From Eonycteris spelaea (Eukaryota > Chordata > Mammalia > Chiroptera > Pteropodidae), in NCBI GenBank assembly GCA_003508835.1, contig PUFA01000007.1:17321001-17385000 (forward strand): a stretch of 64,000 bases of DNA, read 5' to 3'. Under the pieces are notes generated by a model that made no database searches, was not told the DNA's origin, and worked only from the letters and a program-made list of their open reading frames with translations. How positions within the stretch are numbered: position 1 is the stretch's first letter; the number at the start of each line of letters is the position of its first letter. Made by a program: the position numbers and the translations under genes. This document shows, piece by piece, positions 1 to 11,789 of the stretch.

Positions 1-1284
1 TGCTTCAAATGGGAGAACTATAAACTGAAAAGAAAGTAGGGAAATATACAATGAAGTTAGTTTTGTATACCAGAAAGTGTGACAGACTCCCTGTTATCTC
101 CAGGAACATATTTAACTTTCTGTAATTATTGGCTTTCTGCTTCATAAACTCCCCACTTCAAACCTGCATTGATTTCCTTGTCCCTCTTCCATCTGGAGGT
201 GAAATCATGTATAGACAGCAAGTCAAGAGAAAGAAGGGAAATCGGTCTTTTAAGAAAAAAGCATAGAGTTTCCTAGTCAGCAAAAGACCCTGCACCCTTG
301 TTGTACCACCAATTTTCCATATAGCACAGGAAAGAGCAAGAATACTTTTCTGGAAGGTATGATAGTAAATGCAAATATATATATATTTATGCTATGGTCT
401 AGATTTGAAGATAGTTTGCTGCATTTAAATACATAAAATCATTTGCATGTTAATTAGAAAGTTATCTAAAAATTAAACTCTCCTTGTATTTGAAAAGTGT
501 CTTATACGTCAGATGACAAAACAAAACTGTCATGGAGATTAAAGGACAGTAAAATTTAAGAGATTTAATTTAACAGACTACTTCTTTTAAACTAGGTTTC
601 ACCATATTGACTTAGCAGTAGAAATGGCTCTAATAAATGTTAATGTAAAATGAAAATAATAATTAAACCTTTTTTTATTCCCTGAAAAAAAAAAAATACC
701 TTTCTGGGAGAGGGTGGGGTCTTTTCCTAAGACTGATCTTAGCAGTGAGGTCCTTTGAACACAAACAGTGCTTTTTATATGGCTGATGACTTGTCAAAGT
801 ACCTAGTACATGCCTTTGTACAATGAGAAACTAATACCATTAACTACTGCAGCCAAAGACACTTCAGAGTGAGTTACAAGAGGGTCATGGGCTCACGTTG
901 CATCATAGACCTTCAATCTTAGAAGACTTGGAAAAAAAAAATCAAGATGCTTTCTAAATTGAGTACAAAACAAATCATTTTTGTAATTCTGAGTTTTTAT
1001 TAGGAAAATGTTACGTGAGATTTTACATTTTTATGATTTTATATAAAGTTTTAAAATTCATCGTGAAATTATATTATTCTAAATAGTATCATATATTTAA
1101 AAAAGAGAACATGGAGAAATATTGAAAACATAAATAAATATCCTTTAGGAAACACCATGATTTTCAGAGACTGAATTAGAATTTAGATAACATCAGACTG
1201 TGGCACTGGCAAAGAGATCGTTAAAAAATGACTTTCAACACATGGACCTTTGGGACCCACCTGGAGAGTCTATTTAGAGCCGTG
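1..1284. other. AT-rich unassigned DNA
   Basis: No gene, RNA or clear interspersed repeat is visible. The stretch contains a short TA run near 377-390 and small A runs near 684 and 930. All frames are closed frequently. Confidence 0.6.
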
Positions 1285-1462
1285 ATCATGAACATGGGCT
1301 GTATGTACTTCAGGATCACTTATGGAGCTTTCGGAAACATGCTCATATGCAGGGCCCATCCCTGGAGAGCCAATCAGCAGGTGAAGCTCCTGTATCGAAA
1401 AGTTTAAATTTCCTCAGGAGAATCTGATGCTCAACAGGGATTGAGAAGCACTGGTTTAGAGA
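1285..1462. mobile_element. hAT-Charlie-type nonautonomous DNA transposon relic
   Basis: The stretch has the layout of the short MER-type hAT elements. It carries a degraded GGGCCCATCCC block, a block resembling GAATCTGATGC, and ends in GAGAAGCACTGG, which resembles the usual GAGAACCACTG terminal inverted repeat. The subfamily could not be assigned by eye. It is non-coding and ancient. Confidence 0.5.
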
Positions 1463-1854
1463 GTCTTAGGGAGAATCACTTAAGAATCTCACTTTACCAA
1501 GCCCTGTTGTTTCCAACTCTTTTTAAACCTGTTTTGAATTCTATATTTTTCAGCTTTCACCTTCTGAAGGATGAGCTAATATTGGTACTTAAAGGCTCTG
1601 TGTTTTAGATAGAGCCTGAGCTTTTAGGCCTCAAATAGGATTATTTTGAATTTGTTTAAAATCTACAGCTGAGGTTGCTATCTCAGAGAGTTGTCAGAAC
1701 CTCATCCCAGCTGTACCTCTCATGCTACAAACGTGATATTTCTCACAACGAGAATAACAATAGTACGTAACAGTCAAGTCAATATAAAATATCTGTTTAG
1801 CTTAAAAAGAGTTCCATGACAAAGGATATGTTGAAAGTATTATAAAGAATAATA

Positions 1855-2100
1855 GTAGCAAACATGTATTGATTTCTTATTATGTGCCAAATAGTATGCT
1901 ATATGCATGCTTTTTCACTTAATGATAATACGATGAAATGAGTGTTAAACTTATATCTATTTATAGCAACTGTTATTATACCTATTTGCTATTATCTCCA
2001 TCTATGATAATGAAGCAATATTTAGTAAAAATAAGTCCTAAAAAAGCTTGTAGTGATAGCATACAACTACGATTAAATTCAAAGTCTATATTACTTCAAT
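1855..2100 (-). mobile_element. MIR SINE relic
   Basis: The stretch reads like the reverse complement of MIR. It has a TTATTATGTGCCAAATAGTATGCT core near 1878-1901 (key part TTATTATGTGCCA), followed by a degraded ATTATC/ATGATAATGAAG segment in the order expected for the antisense MIR core. It is strongly diverged and non-coding. Confidence 0.5.
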
Positions 2101-2488
2101 CTTGCTCTTAAATATCTCACTGTACCACTCCAAACTATTGTCACTACTCTATAACGACGACAAAATCAAACTAACAAAATCTCACCTTTTCTTTCTCTTT
2201 TACTTAACCTAAGATCTGTTTCATTAAATACTACACAGTAAATAGTAAAGCTGTACTAATATTAAATAGGCTATTGATATAAAGCCTTAATTTTGTGTAC
2301 TCCGAGGGACATAAATTTCTTACCCTTGCCGCATTCCAGGAGTAAAAGATCCCTGAATGACAAGTTTCAGAGAATCAGAAGAGGATCGAAGGCAATACGT
2401 ATATTTGAGGCAGATCCTGGAACATCTGGCTAAGAAATTCCCTTTTAAAACTTGGAATTCCTTCTTAGACTCTGTATCTTCTGAAAGA

Positions 2489-2567
2489 ACCAGATATACA
2501 TGATAACTCTCAACTTCGTTCAGCCTATAAACAGTCAGTGATCTTGCTAGTTGCTGCTGCAGACCCA
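2489..2567 (-). repeat. Left arm of a 79-bp inverted repeat
   Basis: The reverse complement of this arm matches 3458-3536 with roughly seven mismatches in 79 bases by eye and no gap. Inside the arm the minus strand reads through in one open frame. The peptide from this arm (SLTVYRLNEVESYH) and that from the partner (SLTVYRQNEVESYH) differ little. Similarity stops abruptly after the block TATCTGGT. I do not recognise the sequence family. It may be an unrecorded repeat or an inverted duplication. Confidence 0.8.
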
Positions 2568-2819
2568 TAGGAAACTATGTAGACATAGGAAACTAACCCA
2601 CATGTGGGGCTTCTACTGTAAATGCAAGGATTCTCCCGAAAAGGCAAATCTTGTGTCCTGCATCTCCTATTCCACTCAGCAGCCAAGCTGATGGTCTCTG
2701 CCTGCTGGAGGCGATAAGGAGAGAATGAATTCCTTTAGGGGGATACATAAATCAGACCATTTCTTCTATTATGATAGCCCTAGCTCTCCAACCCAGTTAA
2801 GGGAAGCACTGCAGTCACC

Positions 2820-3240
2820 GTAACAGTTTGCTAGAGATGCCGTAACAAAATACCACAGTCTGACAGCTTAAATAATGGAAATTTACCTTCTCACAGTGCT
2901 ATAGGCTGTAAGTCCAAGATCGTGTGTCTGTAAAGTTGCCTTTTTTTGAGGCGTCTCCTTAACTCGCAGATAGCCACCTTCTCGTTGTTTTCTCACACAG
3001 ACTTTCCTCTTTGTGCATGCATGTCCATTTCTAAATTTCATCTTATTGTAAAGTCATCAGTCATTATGGATTAAGACCCACCCTAAAGACCTCATTTTAA
3101 CTTGACTACTTTCTAAAGACACTATCTTCTAATAGTCACATTCTGAGGTGCTAGAGCATCACGATCTCAAATTACATCTTGTGTAATACAACCTCCTTCT
3201 ATTCTGTAGTTCCTTCAGGACACAACTCAGCCCATAATAC
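2820..3240 (-). mobile_element. MLT1-type MaLR LTR, antisense
   Basis: The LTR is read in reverse complement. It opens with a degraded GTTTGCTAGAGATGCCGTAAC block followed by ACCACAGTCTGACAGCTTAA. It then has GGATTAAGACCCACCCTAAAG and CCTCATTTTAACTTGA, and ends with CACAACTCAGCCCATAATA. These are the landmark blocks of MLT1 solo LTRs in order. The copy is almost full length and heavily mutated, with no internal region attached. It lies between the two inverted 79-bp arms. Confidence 0.85.
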
Positions 3241-3252
3241 TTGCTTTCTTTC

Positions 3253-3271
3253 TTTTTTTTTTTTTTTTTTT
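3253..3271. repeat. T homopolymer (19 T)
   Basis: An uninterrupted T run lies just after the MLT1 LTR. It could be the antisense A tail of a retroelement, but no recognisable element body follows on the right. Confidence 0.8.
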
Positions 3272-3457
3272 AAAAAATGAGTCTTGGATATTTTCTTCTA
3301 CTTTTTCAACCAACCTAAGAACCCAAATTCTTCTTATGATGAAGCAGAGGTAAAGAGAGGAAAAGGGAGGGGCTATTGACTTTTATTTTCACACAGTTGC
3401 TCCTTGCACAGTTGATCAGTAGCTGGAAATTCAATAAGCAAAGGTTTCCGCTACCAC

Positions 3458-3536
3458 TGGGTTTACAGCTGCAACTACCAAGATCATTGACTGTTTATAG
3501 GCAGAACGAAGTTGAGAGTTATCATGCATATCTGGT
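3458..3536 (+). repeat. Right arm of a 79-bp inverted repeat
   Basis: Partner of the arm at 2489-2567. The arms point away from each other and are separated by about 890 bp that includes the MLT1 LTR. The surrounding open frame (97 residues, 3376-3669) has no recognised domain. Confidence 0.8.
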
Positions 3537-4004
3537 GATTTTGATCACAGTAGTGTATACAAACAATCTGGGTAAGCCAGCTCTAATGCCTTTTCTATTT
3601 TTTTCCTTCCTCAATAAGGTGGCTACTGGGAAAAAGCTGAGCATAATGACCTTGGAGCACCTATGGTAAGCCAGGTGTTGTCACAGAATCGAAAACTCTC
3701 TATTTGAGAAACCTTTTAAAAATCCTAAGAGATCTTCATACATGAAAGGGTTGGAAGCACATTAAGTTACCCCAAAATAATTTCATCAACATTTCCACTC
3801 CCAGTTCAACCCAGATAGATATCCTACCGAAGGAAAAGCAACCAGCCTGCTATTCCAAAACCAGTCCCCATGGGACCCCTTCCTTTCCAGCAGTCTATAA
3901 ACCCTAAGCCTCTCGTATATAAAAATTCTGTAGTTTCCTCTGCTTTACCATCTGTTTCCAGCCTTTCAACAACACTGAATTTGGGAGAGACAGCAGAGCA
4001 GCTG

Positions 4005-4095
4005 CATTTTACAGATCAGGAAAGAGAGCTTCCGAAGAGTTAAATGCCTTTCCTTAAATTACAGGACAAACAGTTAGAGAATAAAAGTTAAATTT
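4005..4095 (-). mobile_element. MIR fragment
   Basis: The segment starting TTTTACAGATCAGGAAAGAGAG and continuing GAGTTAAATGCCTTTCC resembles the antisense MIR core (TTTACAGATGAGGAAACTGAG followed by TTAAGTAACTTGCCC). Only the core is present. Confidence 0.55.
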
Positions 4096-4099
4096 CTTC

Positions 4100-6190
4100 C
4101 CTTATTACCTTTAAAAGTCTGTGGAACAGACAGGATTTCATAACTAGCATACAGTGGTAGTGGTTACCTTACCATATAGCAGGCATTTGATATCAAATAC
4201 TCTCAGGTCCTGGTTCAGCTTCAGCTGCCTCAATGAATGTAGCTTGGGATATCCCGATTCCTCAAGCTACTAAAACAATATTTCTCTAAACCCTGAACCT
4301 CTCATTTGGATATGACACATTCATTCATCACTTCCATCAGCTCTAAATGTAGACCTTACTTTTTCAGCGTGGGTGAGGGTACATGGAGATCTTATAGGCA
4401 AGGACTCTTTTGTGGCTGACACACTCAGACATGATGGTGGATGTTGACGGATTCATATCTTAACTGTATCCCAGACCCTGGAAATCATATGACAGCATTG
4501 TATTTGATCACATCCTATGATCTGATAAACTAGGAATATACCACAGTGTGCAGGACATTTGTTTTATCTCCAAACTTATTTAGTTATTAATATAATTCCA
4601 GTCAGATTAGCATTAATTCCTATTCCAAAAGGTTATATCTAAAGTTCAGTGCTATAAAATATCATTAAAAACCTTAGCATGACACATCAATCCATGTCTG
4701 CACACTGCAATGGGCATCCTTCAAATTGAATATCAAGTGACAAAGATATACTGAGGAATTCCAGAAAGCTGAGAGGTTTCATAAAGTAGAAGTTGCATGA
4801 AAGAAATGCAGCCAATAACGAGAATATATTTTGAGATTTCCATGAGAAAGGAGCCAGTTGATGGCGATTTTATACTTAATATTTTTTCTCTACTGACCTC
4901 AAAAAAAGCAAACAATAAAAAATTTACGCACAAAGAGCCCGGTTCTCTATACTCAAAAAACAAGATAAAATGAATATCAGGAAATATAATGGACTCAAAC
5001 CTTCCTTGCTTGATACATCCATGTCTGATTCAAAAATCAAAGCCTATGATAAATATATAAAAAAGATTTTTATGAGTTCTGGCTTTGTAGATGATCCACG
5101 TAAATCTATTCTAAGAATCACCTATCATTTAACCAAGATTCAGGACTAGATTCTGTGAACTCCCTGAGATGACTGAAAAATTGCATGTGTAGAGGGGGAA
5201 GGGTAAAAGGCCCATAGCTTTTACTACATTTGTAAGATATATACTACCCAAAGAGAAAGATCAATTGTTCCCAGGCCCGTTCAAACATTAGTGCATCAAA
5301 AGTAAAAGAAAAGAAAAGAAACAAAATAGTTGCTAGTGAGAAATCTTGCTTTTGAAACAACTTCCTTCAGTTCAAAGTCTCAACCAAAAATCATCTTACA
5401 GGAAAGCAAGTCGTATTATTAAGGCATTAATTAAATTATTCAGATTCCATGAACAGAGTGTACACCTAGGTCTGATTCATTTTCTTTCTCTGTCACTGCA
5501 AAGACATCAAATAGCATTAAAGCCTCAAAGGGAAAATAAGATTACTCAATGATAGTTTATCATTTACAAAGGGTTGTGTGTGTGCACATTCAAATCCCTT
5601 AACTCAAAGCTGACAACCTGTATATACCAGTTTCCTATTCTTAGACACAGATTTTACTTTGTGTCTTACATTTCCCTTGAATCTGCAAACTGGCCAAAGT
5701 AACCAAATTTGTTTTACTTTGTAAAACTCTATTTTACTTTAATCAATTATTATACTACAACTGCAGAAATATGTCAGAAGCTAAAATTTAGCAGTAAGTT
5801 CTCAAATGGAAAGCAATGTGAACATTTCTATAACACATGGTTTTGTTTTGTTTTTTTTTACTTTTAATTTTTAAGTTGGGCTATAATCTTTGCTAAAGAC
5901 ATTTAAAATAAAGGTATCTGGCTTTCAAAGAAATACGATTTTAAAATATCTTCTTGTACAAATTATTGACTGAGCAACAATTATATTACACTTAATCCTA
6001 ACTATAAGTATATTTCTTTTATAACAAAATAATATCATTCTTGTACAAATGTAAAATAACCTTTTATTACCCTTTTATCCCCCATATTTCACTTATATTT
6101 TAATAAGAGTATAATACTGTTACATTATAATATCTGTACAGAAAAATAGCAGAAGTAGAATCCAGACTTCTAAATTATGATTATCAGCAA
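4100..6190. other. AT-rich unassigned DNA
   Basis: Nothing I can name is present. The open frames here (4733-4963 minus, 5346-5552 plus) are short, without domains or biased codon use, and look like chance. A small AGAAAAGAAAAG run sits near 5307. Confidence 0.6.
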
Positions 6191-6195
6191 TTACA

Positions 6196-6296
6196 TATGC
6201 ATATCTGTGTATATATACATATATATATACACATGTGTGTATATATATATCTGTGTGTATGTATAAATATACATACACACATACACATATATAAAT
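6196..6296. repeat. Compound TA/TG/CA microsatellite
   Basis: Alternating TATATA, TGTGTG and CATACACACA tracts form a compound simple repeat. They produce artificial His/Tyr/Ile/Val-rich open frames on both strands (6120-6422 minus and 6197-6397 plus), which are not genes. Confidence 0.9.
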
Positions 6297-6844
6297 TTCC
6301 AATATTATTAAATGAGAGCTTTTTAAAATTTGAATGCAAAGTATTAGGAAAACTTGTATGTTTATATTTATACTATAGGATGCTAAAAGGGAATTAACAA
6401 TTATCAATTTAATTTGGCCCACCTAAGACAAACCAGTGTGACTTTAGGTTTCTTCTTTCTGTCTCTGCCTCTCTCAGAACACATTTACAAATGTAAGATG
6501 GTTACACTAGAAAAAGTAGAGCTTACTGATTATTTTGGAAACTTTTTTTCTTAAGCAACTAAAGACTAATGACTAACTTGGTCAAAACTAGTTCTCTGAG
6601 TTATACCGATTCACTCATATTTTTAAAACCAAGTGTTGATATGTTTTAAAACCCAAAGTATTGTCTTAAAACAGAAATGTATAGAATAATACAAAAGCAT
6701 TATCAGACACAAAAATTCAAAATAGTGTGATATTAAATTTTGCGAAAGAAACATTTACTCAATCTCGAATTGTATTATTCTTACAGAGATTCATCTTGCT
6801 TTAAGTGAATTCCAAGGTTTAAGTATTCACCACTTCTTCTCTTT

Positions 6845-7005
6845 TCTTTCACCATTAATTGAGTACGTACTCTATATCACAGAGGTACACAAGCATAAGG
6901 CTGGCGCCCTCCATGCTCAGAATGACATGGGAAAGAGATAGTAAGCACATCATTACTAAATGATGCAATCAGTGCCCTGGTAGATGTGTGTATAAAGTTC
7001 CGGGG
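6845..7005 (-). mobile_element. L2 LINE 3' end relic
   Basis: The string TTAATTGAGTACGTACTCTAT, then AGAGGTACACAAGCATAAGG and GCGCCCTCCATGCTCAGAATG, resembles the antisense L2 3' end (TTATTGAGTGCCTACTATGTGCC, then CCCTGCCCTCATGGAGCTTAC). It is a non-coding fossil. Confidence 0.55.
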
Positions 7006-7471
7006 GGAGAACAACATGAGCTACAACTAATGCTGCAATGGGAGGTCAATCTATGCTGCCAATCACTGCACATGATTCCATGAATGGAACGAAGAAAATG
7101 AACTGTCTTGAGGCAATGATGCTTAGTTCAGGGTTTTAATAGGGGCACAGGGTACAGAAAGTACAGAAGATCAAAGAACACACATTTAGTACATTTCTGT
7201 TTTAATCCAATGACTATAGACAAGAAACTGAACTCCTCGGATGGGCTCCAAGAAAGGCCTCTTTTACAACGAATGCTGCCCTATTATGAACCATGTTTCA
7301 CTCTATTTTATCATAAAACATTTTATCAGCTGGATACTATTTGTAGGGATTTAAAGAATGTCATGAATCCCTACATAAGTGAGACAATGTCAAAATTTAA
7401 AAAAGGTAAACATGATTCTGTGACAAATGGCCACCATACCTGTCATTCACTTCTGGTTATTATGTGCTGAG

Positions 7472-7473
<2 letters not shown>
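7006..7473 (+). other. Unassigned segment ending in a long A tract
   Basis: The segment directly before the A tract holds an 86-codon open frame (7210-7470) ending two bases before the A run. No family is recognised. No polyadenylation signal AATAAA is seen just before the A run, and no convincing target-site duplication was found. It may be the 3' end of a retroposed transcript or unrelated DNA. Confidence 0.3.

Positions 7474-7517
<44 letters not shown>
7474..7517 (+). repeat. A homopolymer (44 A)
   Basis: An uninterrupted run of 44 A. This is the longest homopolymer in the window and looks young, because old tails accumulate substitutions. It is followed by GTATGAAGAATGAAAC. Confidence 0.95.
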
Positions 7518-7520
<3 letters not shown>

Positions 7521-8429
7521 TGAAGAATGAAACAAGGTAAGAGTGTTAGAAACAGAAAGAAAGATAGATTTTTCTGAAAACAGGTTGATGGATCTTGATG
7601 CAGTGTGTTAAACTCTACTTCAGCTTCTGCCATAAGTTTCTTCTGATGGGAATGAGGTGAGGATTTCCATCAGGTATGCAGGCTTATTCTCCTCATGAAA
7701 CTGGGTCTAGGTGGGCAGTGGCTACGCAAGCAACTGCCATAAAACAGGTATTATGAAATCTCAGTTAGGTAGCCAAAGGGAGCTCTCCAGGTAGAACTGA
7801 CCCCTGGCCAGTAAGCTGGGGAAGGAGAAGAACAAGAAAACGTTCTTTCTGTAGTCATAAAGAATGAAATTCCTGTCTGATGCAGCTTCAGTGGGTCATT
7901 TGGCTGCTCCTTAGATGCTTGAATACTTCTGAGAAACAGCACGATAGCTATCCAGTATGGGAAGTCAAAGGAGATTTTTGGGGGGAGGGAAAGATTCCCG
8001 TCAAGCCTCTGGCCACATCCAGGGCATCTCTTTTAATGAGTTAATATAAACATCAAACCAAGCGCTGAATCAATGAATTCACCTACTTAATTTTGTAGTT
8101 AATTAGTGGATACAAGTCTGAAATAAAGTGCTTATCCTGAGGAATAGCCACACATACACAAAAGACAACTTTAATCTGGAAAAGGACTTGGCTAGACAGA
8201 GACAAAAGAGGAAAGGAATAAATTTGACAAGCAAGATGAAAAAGGGGACAGAGAGAGGGCAAGAAGAAGTAAAGAGAGGAGATAAACCATCCAGAATATC
8301 TGAGGAGGGGAACAAGGAAAATGCATTTCTGTTCTCCCTGAAAAATGTAGTCCTGTTACCCACGAATAGTTCTATGAAACACTTAGGCCTTAGAAAGAGA
8401 GAGCTAAAAGTAAAATTGCAGAGCTTTCT
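7518..8429. other. Unassigned DNA with a purine-rich tract
   Basis: A purine-rich stretch at about 8170-8330 produces a Lys/Arg/Glu-rich open frame (8128-8532, 134 codons) on the plus strand and an overlapping minus frame. The frame ends inside a MIR, lacks a domain and is best read as a compositional artefact. Confidence 0.55.
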
Positions 8430-8530
8430 AATCAAATGCCTCATTTTACAGATACAGAAGACTGAGGAGGGGGAGATAATCTGCTTAGAGTCCCGTGGCC
8501 AAAGACGATCAGAACTGAACTGTTACCTTT
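8430..8530 (-). mobile_element. MIR fragment
   Basis: CCTCATTTTACAGATACAGA, then GAGGGGGAGATAATCTGCTTAGAG, resembles the antisense MIR core. The preceding open frame (8128-8532) runs into this repeat, which argues against it being a real gene. Confidence 0.6.
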
Positions 8531-8730
8531 GACAATGGCGTTCAACAGTGAAAAAGGGCCATTACGAGATGCCGCTGGGGAAGCTATGGTGAGATGGGCT
8601 CTCGTTTTCCATTTTACTCACAACCACCTGCTCAAGGTTTTTCCAGGGCTCTAATGTTTACATCATGACAGTGTTCTAGACCACTGAACTACTGAAGTTA
8701 ATGACAGACATGGCAGTCACGTGTCATAGA

Positions 8731-8798
8731 CTTGTGTGTGTATGTGTTGTATATGTGTGTATGTATATATATTTGCTTTCTCTGCCCCTGAAGTGTGT

Positions 8799-8836
<38 letters not shown>
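8731..8836. repeat. TG/TA tract and (CA)n microsatellite
   Basis: A degenerate TG/TA tract (8731-8771) is followed after a 30-base spacer by about 17 pure CA units (8802-8835). It is likely length-polymorphic. Confidence 0.9.
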
Positions 8837-8840
<4 letters not shown>

Positions 8841-9563
8841 GAGTTATCTTGCCAAGTAATGATATTAAGAGAAATTCTGTAAAATACCATATACTATCAA
8901 ATCATTCACCTTTTTAAAAAGACATTTTGACCCTAATAAAATTACAAGGGGAAAAAAAGCTCAGTTATTCAAATTATATAAATTTAATTTTGTGAAAAGC
9001 TCACTATATTGTTTCTTTTCCTCTATTCGTTTCTGTAAACATCATCACAACACCTGCCCATTGCATGGATTAGCTTTGGGAACCAATGCTGAATATTAGA
9101 GTAATAAACAAACAGGGCCAGAAGCTTTAAAACGTTATGAGTAACAACTTCACTATGCTCCTTACAATTTTCACAGAGCAGGAAGTTGGAAAAAGAAACT
9201 CTTGCATGCATGCACATGTCCCTCGGTAAATACAGTCATCATGTCACCACTACAGGACACAGTCCTCTAAACACAGAAGCTGCCTTTACCCAGAGAAAGA
9301 AGCATGTTGCTTTGACTAAGGAGATCCACGTCTCTGCTAAGCAAAGAGCCACAAGAAACCGTGAGCTCTGAATTATTGCTCTTCAGATAGCAGCTCTCTA
9401 AAGGAACCCTGTAGGAAAATCAGCAAAGGGGAGCTCCTTTATATCAGATGACAGTATGAGGTGGGTGATCCTAATGGAGAAGGTCGCCTGGCCCCAAGTA
9501 GAGTGTATGTGGCCATTTATTAAAAAGATCAATGAAAACCTAATTAAAAACCAACACTGCTTT

Positions 9564-9601
9564 AAAAAAAAAAAAAAAGTAAAAATAAATAAATAAATAA
9601 A
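9564..9601. repeat. A-rich and (AAAT)n tract
   Basis: A15-like run followed by AAAT units. It looks like a retroelement tail, but no body with a known family signature precedes it. Confidence 0.7.
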
Positions 9602-9639
9602 AGCCCAGCAGTTGGAAGCTTGTACTGGAAGACATCATA

Positions 9640-9770
9640 TTTTTCAATTACAGAGCACATGTTGGGTGTCCCCTATGTCTAAGGCATGGGGGAGAGGACC
9701 CAGAAGTGGTAAGACAAAGAGCTGCCCTCAGGGAGCCTTCACTCAAAGTGGCGAAACAAACCAAAGGCAT
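9640..9770 (-). mobile_element. L2 LINE 3' end relic
   Basis: The order CACATGTTGGGTGTCCCCTATG, GGCATGGGGGAGAGG and GCTGCCCTCAGGGAGCCTTCAC matches the antisense L2 tail pattern (TGAGTGCCTACTATGTGCC, then CTGCCCTCATGGAGCTTAC). Confidence 0.6.
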
Positions 9771-11394
9771 AGAAAATAATTACTCATACAAAGCAGGATA
9801 CAGCAAATGGAAAACAACGTGACATAGCCAAGAAATACATACTAGAATTGAGAGAAAGCAAAGAGCCAAGATATAGAAGCCCTCTGGAGGGGTGCCAGGT
9901 TTCAGAGTCTACTGTTTATTCTACGAGTGAGGATTTGCTGGTAGAACAGCAGAGAAGCAGGGCCTCTGGAAGATAAATAACTGGTGATGAAGATGGACTG
10001 GGAGGAGAATGGCAAAGTGGGGCATGATTATAGTTATCTGGGCCTGATTAGTGCTAAAAGCCTGAATTATGTAGAAAGGGGCATATTCTAGAGACAGTAT
10101 AAAGCAAGGAGTGACTCTGTCTTGCCAGCCCCAAGGGACAGGAAGCAGTGGTTCAGATAGTATAAATGAGTAAGTAGCACCAAGCTTCTTCAGTTTGTTT
10201 TTTAAAAGCCTTAGATTTGGCGATAAGAGGCCAAAACTGATATTAAAGTCACTTCATATACTTTGAAGATAATGATTCGAATATATAGTAAACAATAAGA
10301 AGAATTATCAGCTGTCAAACTGTGCCCGGAATCTGCAGTCTATTGCCCCAGTATGCAGTTCTTTCTCCTTGCATCTTAAATCATAGAGAAAGATGAATGG
10401 CGCATGTCTCTCGAAGGCCCATCAGAAGTCATGTGGGAATTCAAGACACTGAGACAAACTAATAGGGATCATGTCTGTGCGTATGTGTATGTTTATATGT
10501 GCATGTAAGTGAGCAAGTGTTGGTGCCCACAGATTCAGCCATTGCAGTGTGTTGCGTCTGCTCTCCCCGCCCCTGCAGTGTCTGTCTTATAATCAAAAGA
10601 AAGTATGATGTGCTGAAGAATAAGGAGATTGATTTGGGGCACTGCTTCCTATCTGGTTCAATGCCCAGATGAGCTGAGAACAGCAATTTTGTTTAGTAGC
10701 TTCTTGGGAAAGGCAGCAAAAACAGTGTCCCAGAGCTATATCGCCTTCTGCCTCTCCCACATGCCATCCTGGTGGGGAAGAGTAAAGAGTCTTGGGAGCT
10801 ATGGAGGAAAGGGCTCAAAGTCCCTTTTCTGTATATAGAAGAGAGTATCCTTTGACGGTTACAACTGAGACAAGAAATATGTGGTACAGTCTTATACACT
10901 AAGTACATGATATTGGTACCATTACATCTTAAGGAACAAGGCTTGCCAACTACTCATATCTGTAGAAGTACTGAAAGTTCAGTTGCCAGAAATCATCACT
11001 GGGATATGAAATGTTTCCTCACTCTTGCCCACATATGACAAGCAGCAAAGTATGCTAAAACACCCTTGTGGTTTATCTGTGTTGATGTCTGGTGATTATA
11101 TTTAAAATAAATGACACAGGAAAAGCTTTACTTTCAACTATCCAGAGTTGTGGTTGGGCAGCTGCCCAGGGCCAAACTAGAGGCTGTAAAACATGAGAGA
11201 TTATCAAAGCCAAGAAACCTGGGAAAAGAAGAGAAAAGGCAGGAAAAATTAAAAAGCAAGTAAGAGTAGAGGAACGAAATATAGGTCTTTGTTGTTTTGA
11301 TTTCTTCAAATTTAAAGTAACCAAATTTAAGGGTTTTTTTTCTTCCTTTTTTTTTAAGTGGTCTCATGTGAGAGGCAACACAGCTCAGTTGAAA
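9771..11394. other. Unassigned DNA, possibly old repeat
   Basis: The part at 9880-10180 is rich in GGAGG/AGCAG strings. It may belong to the ancient mammal-wide repeat also suspected at 17.1-17.9 and 52.95-53.2 kb. The rest shows no gene or nameable element. Confidence 0.35.
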
Positions 11395-11606
11395 AATCAA
11401 AGAGTGGACCAGTTCAAAGGAGAGTGCTGTCATTTATTAGCTCTGTGACATGGGGAAGCCACCGAGCCTGTCTAAGCTTCCCTTTCCTCGTGTTTTCAAA
11501 AAAAGTGCTGACTTCCTAGTGGGTTCAATATCATTACAAAGTTAAAGTATTTAGAACACTGCTTACACATAGTAGTCACTCAATAAATGTCATCTATTAT
11601 TGGTAT
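11395..11606 (+). mobile_element. MIR SINE relic
   Basis: Nearly full MIR in sense orientation. TTAGCTCTGTGACATGGGGAA is followed by CTTCCCTTTCCTCGTGT, then TTAGAACACTGCTTACACATAG and CACTCAATAAATGTCATC. These match the TAGCTGTGTGACCTTGGGCAA, TTTCCTCATCTGT and CTCAATAAATG landmarks. Confidence 0.8.
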
Positions 11607-11718
11607 TTTTTCATATTATTATTGCAGTTTTTGTAAGGGCACAATGAGATAAAGCATGTAAAACAACCCACTACAATTCCTCCCACATAATATAGGTGGT
11701 CAAAAAATTGTGTCTTCT

Positions 11719-11785
11719 TCATTGTTTTAACTTTTCAGGCTACTTTCCAAATTATATTGTTTTAACTTTCCAAACTACTGTTCCA
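11719..11785 (+). repeat. Short local tandem duplication
   Basis: TTGTTTTAACTTTTCAGGCTAC at 11,723 is followed about 35 bases on by TTGTTTTAACTTTCCAAACTAC. The two copies differ at a few positions. It is most simply a replication-slippage duplication. Confidence 0.6.
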
Positions 11786-11789
11786 CCAG

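Noticed and set aside
6120..6422. Tyr/Ile/His/Val-rich frames on both strands
   Set aside because: Translated TA/TG/CA microsatellite.
8128..8532. 134-codon Lys/Arg-rich open frame
   Set aside because: It is driven by a purine-rich tract, overlaps an opposite-strand frame, ends inside a MIR and has no domain.
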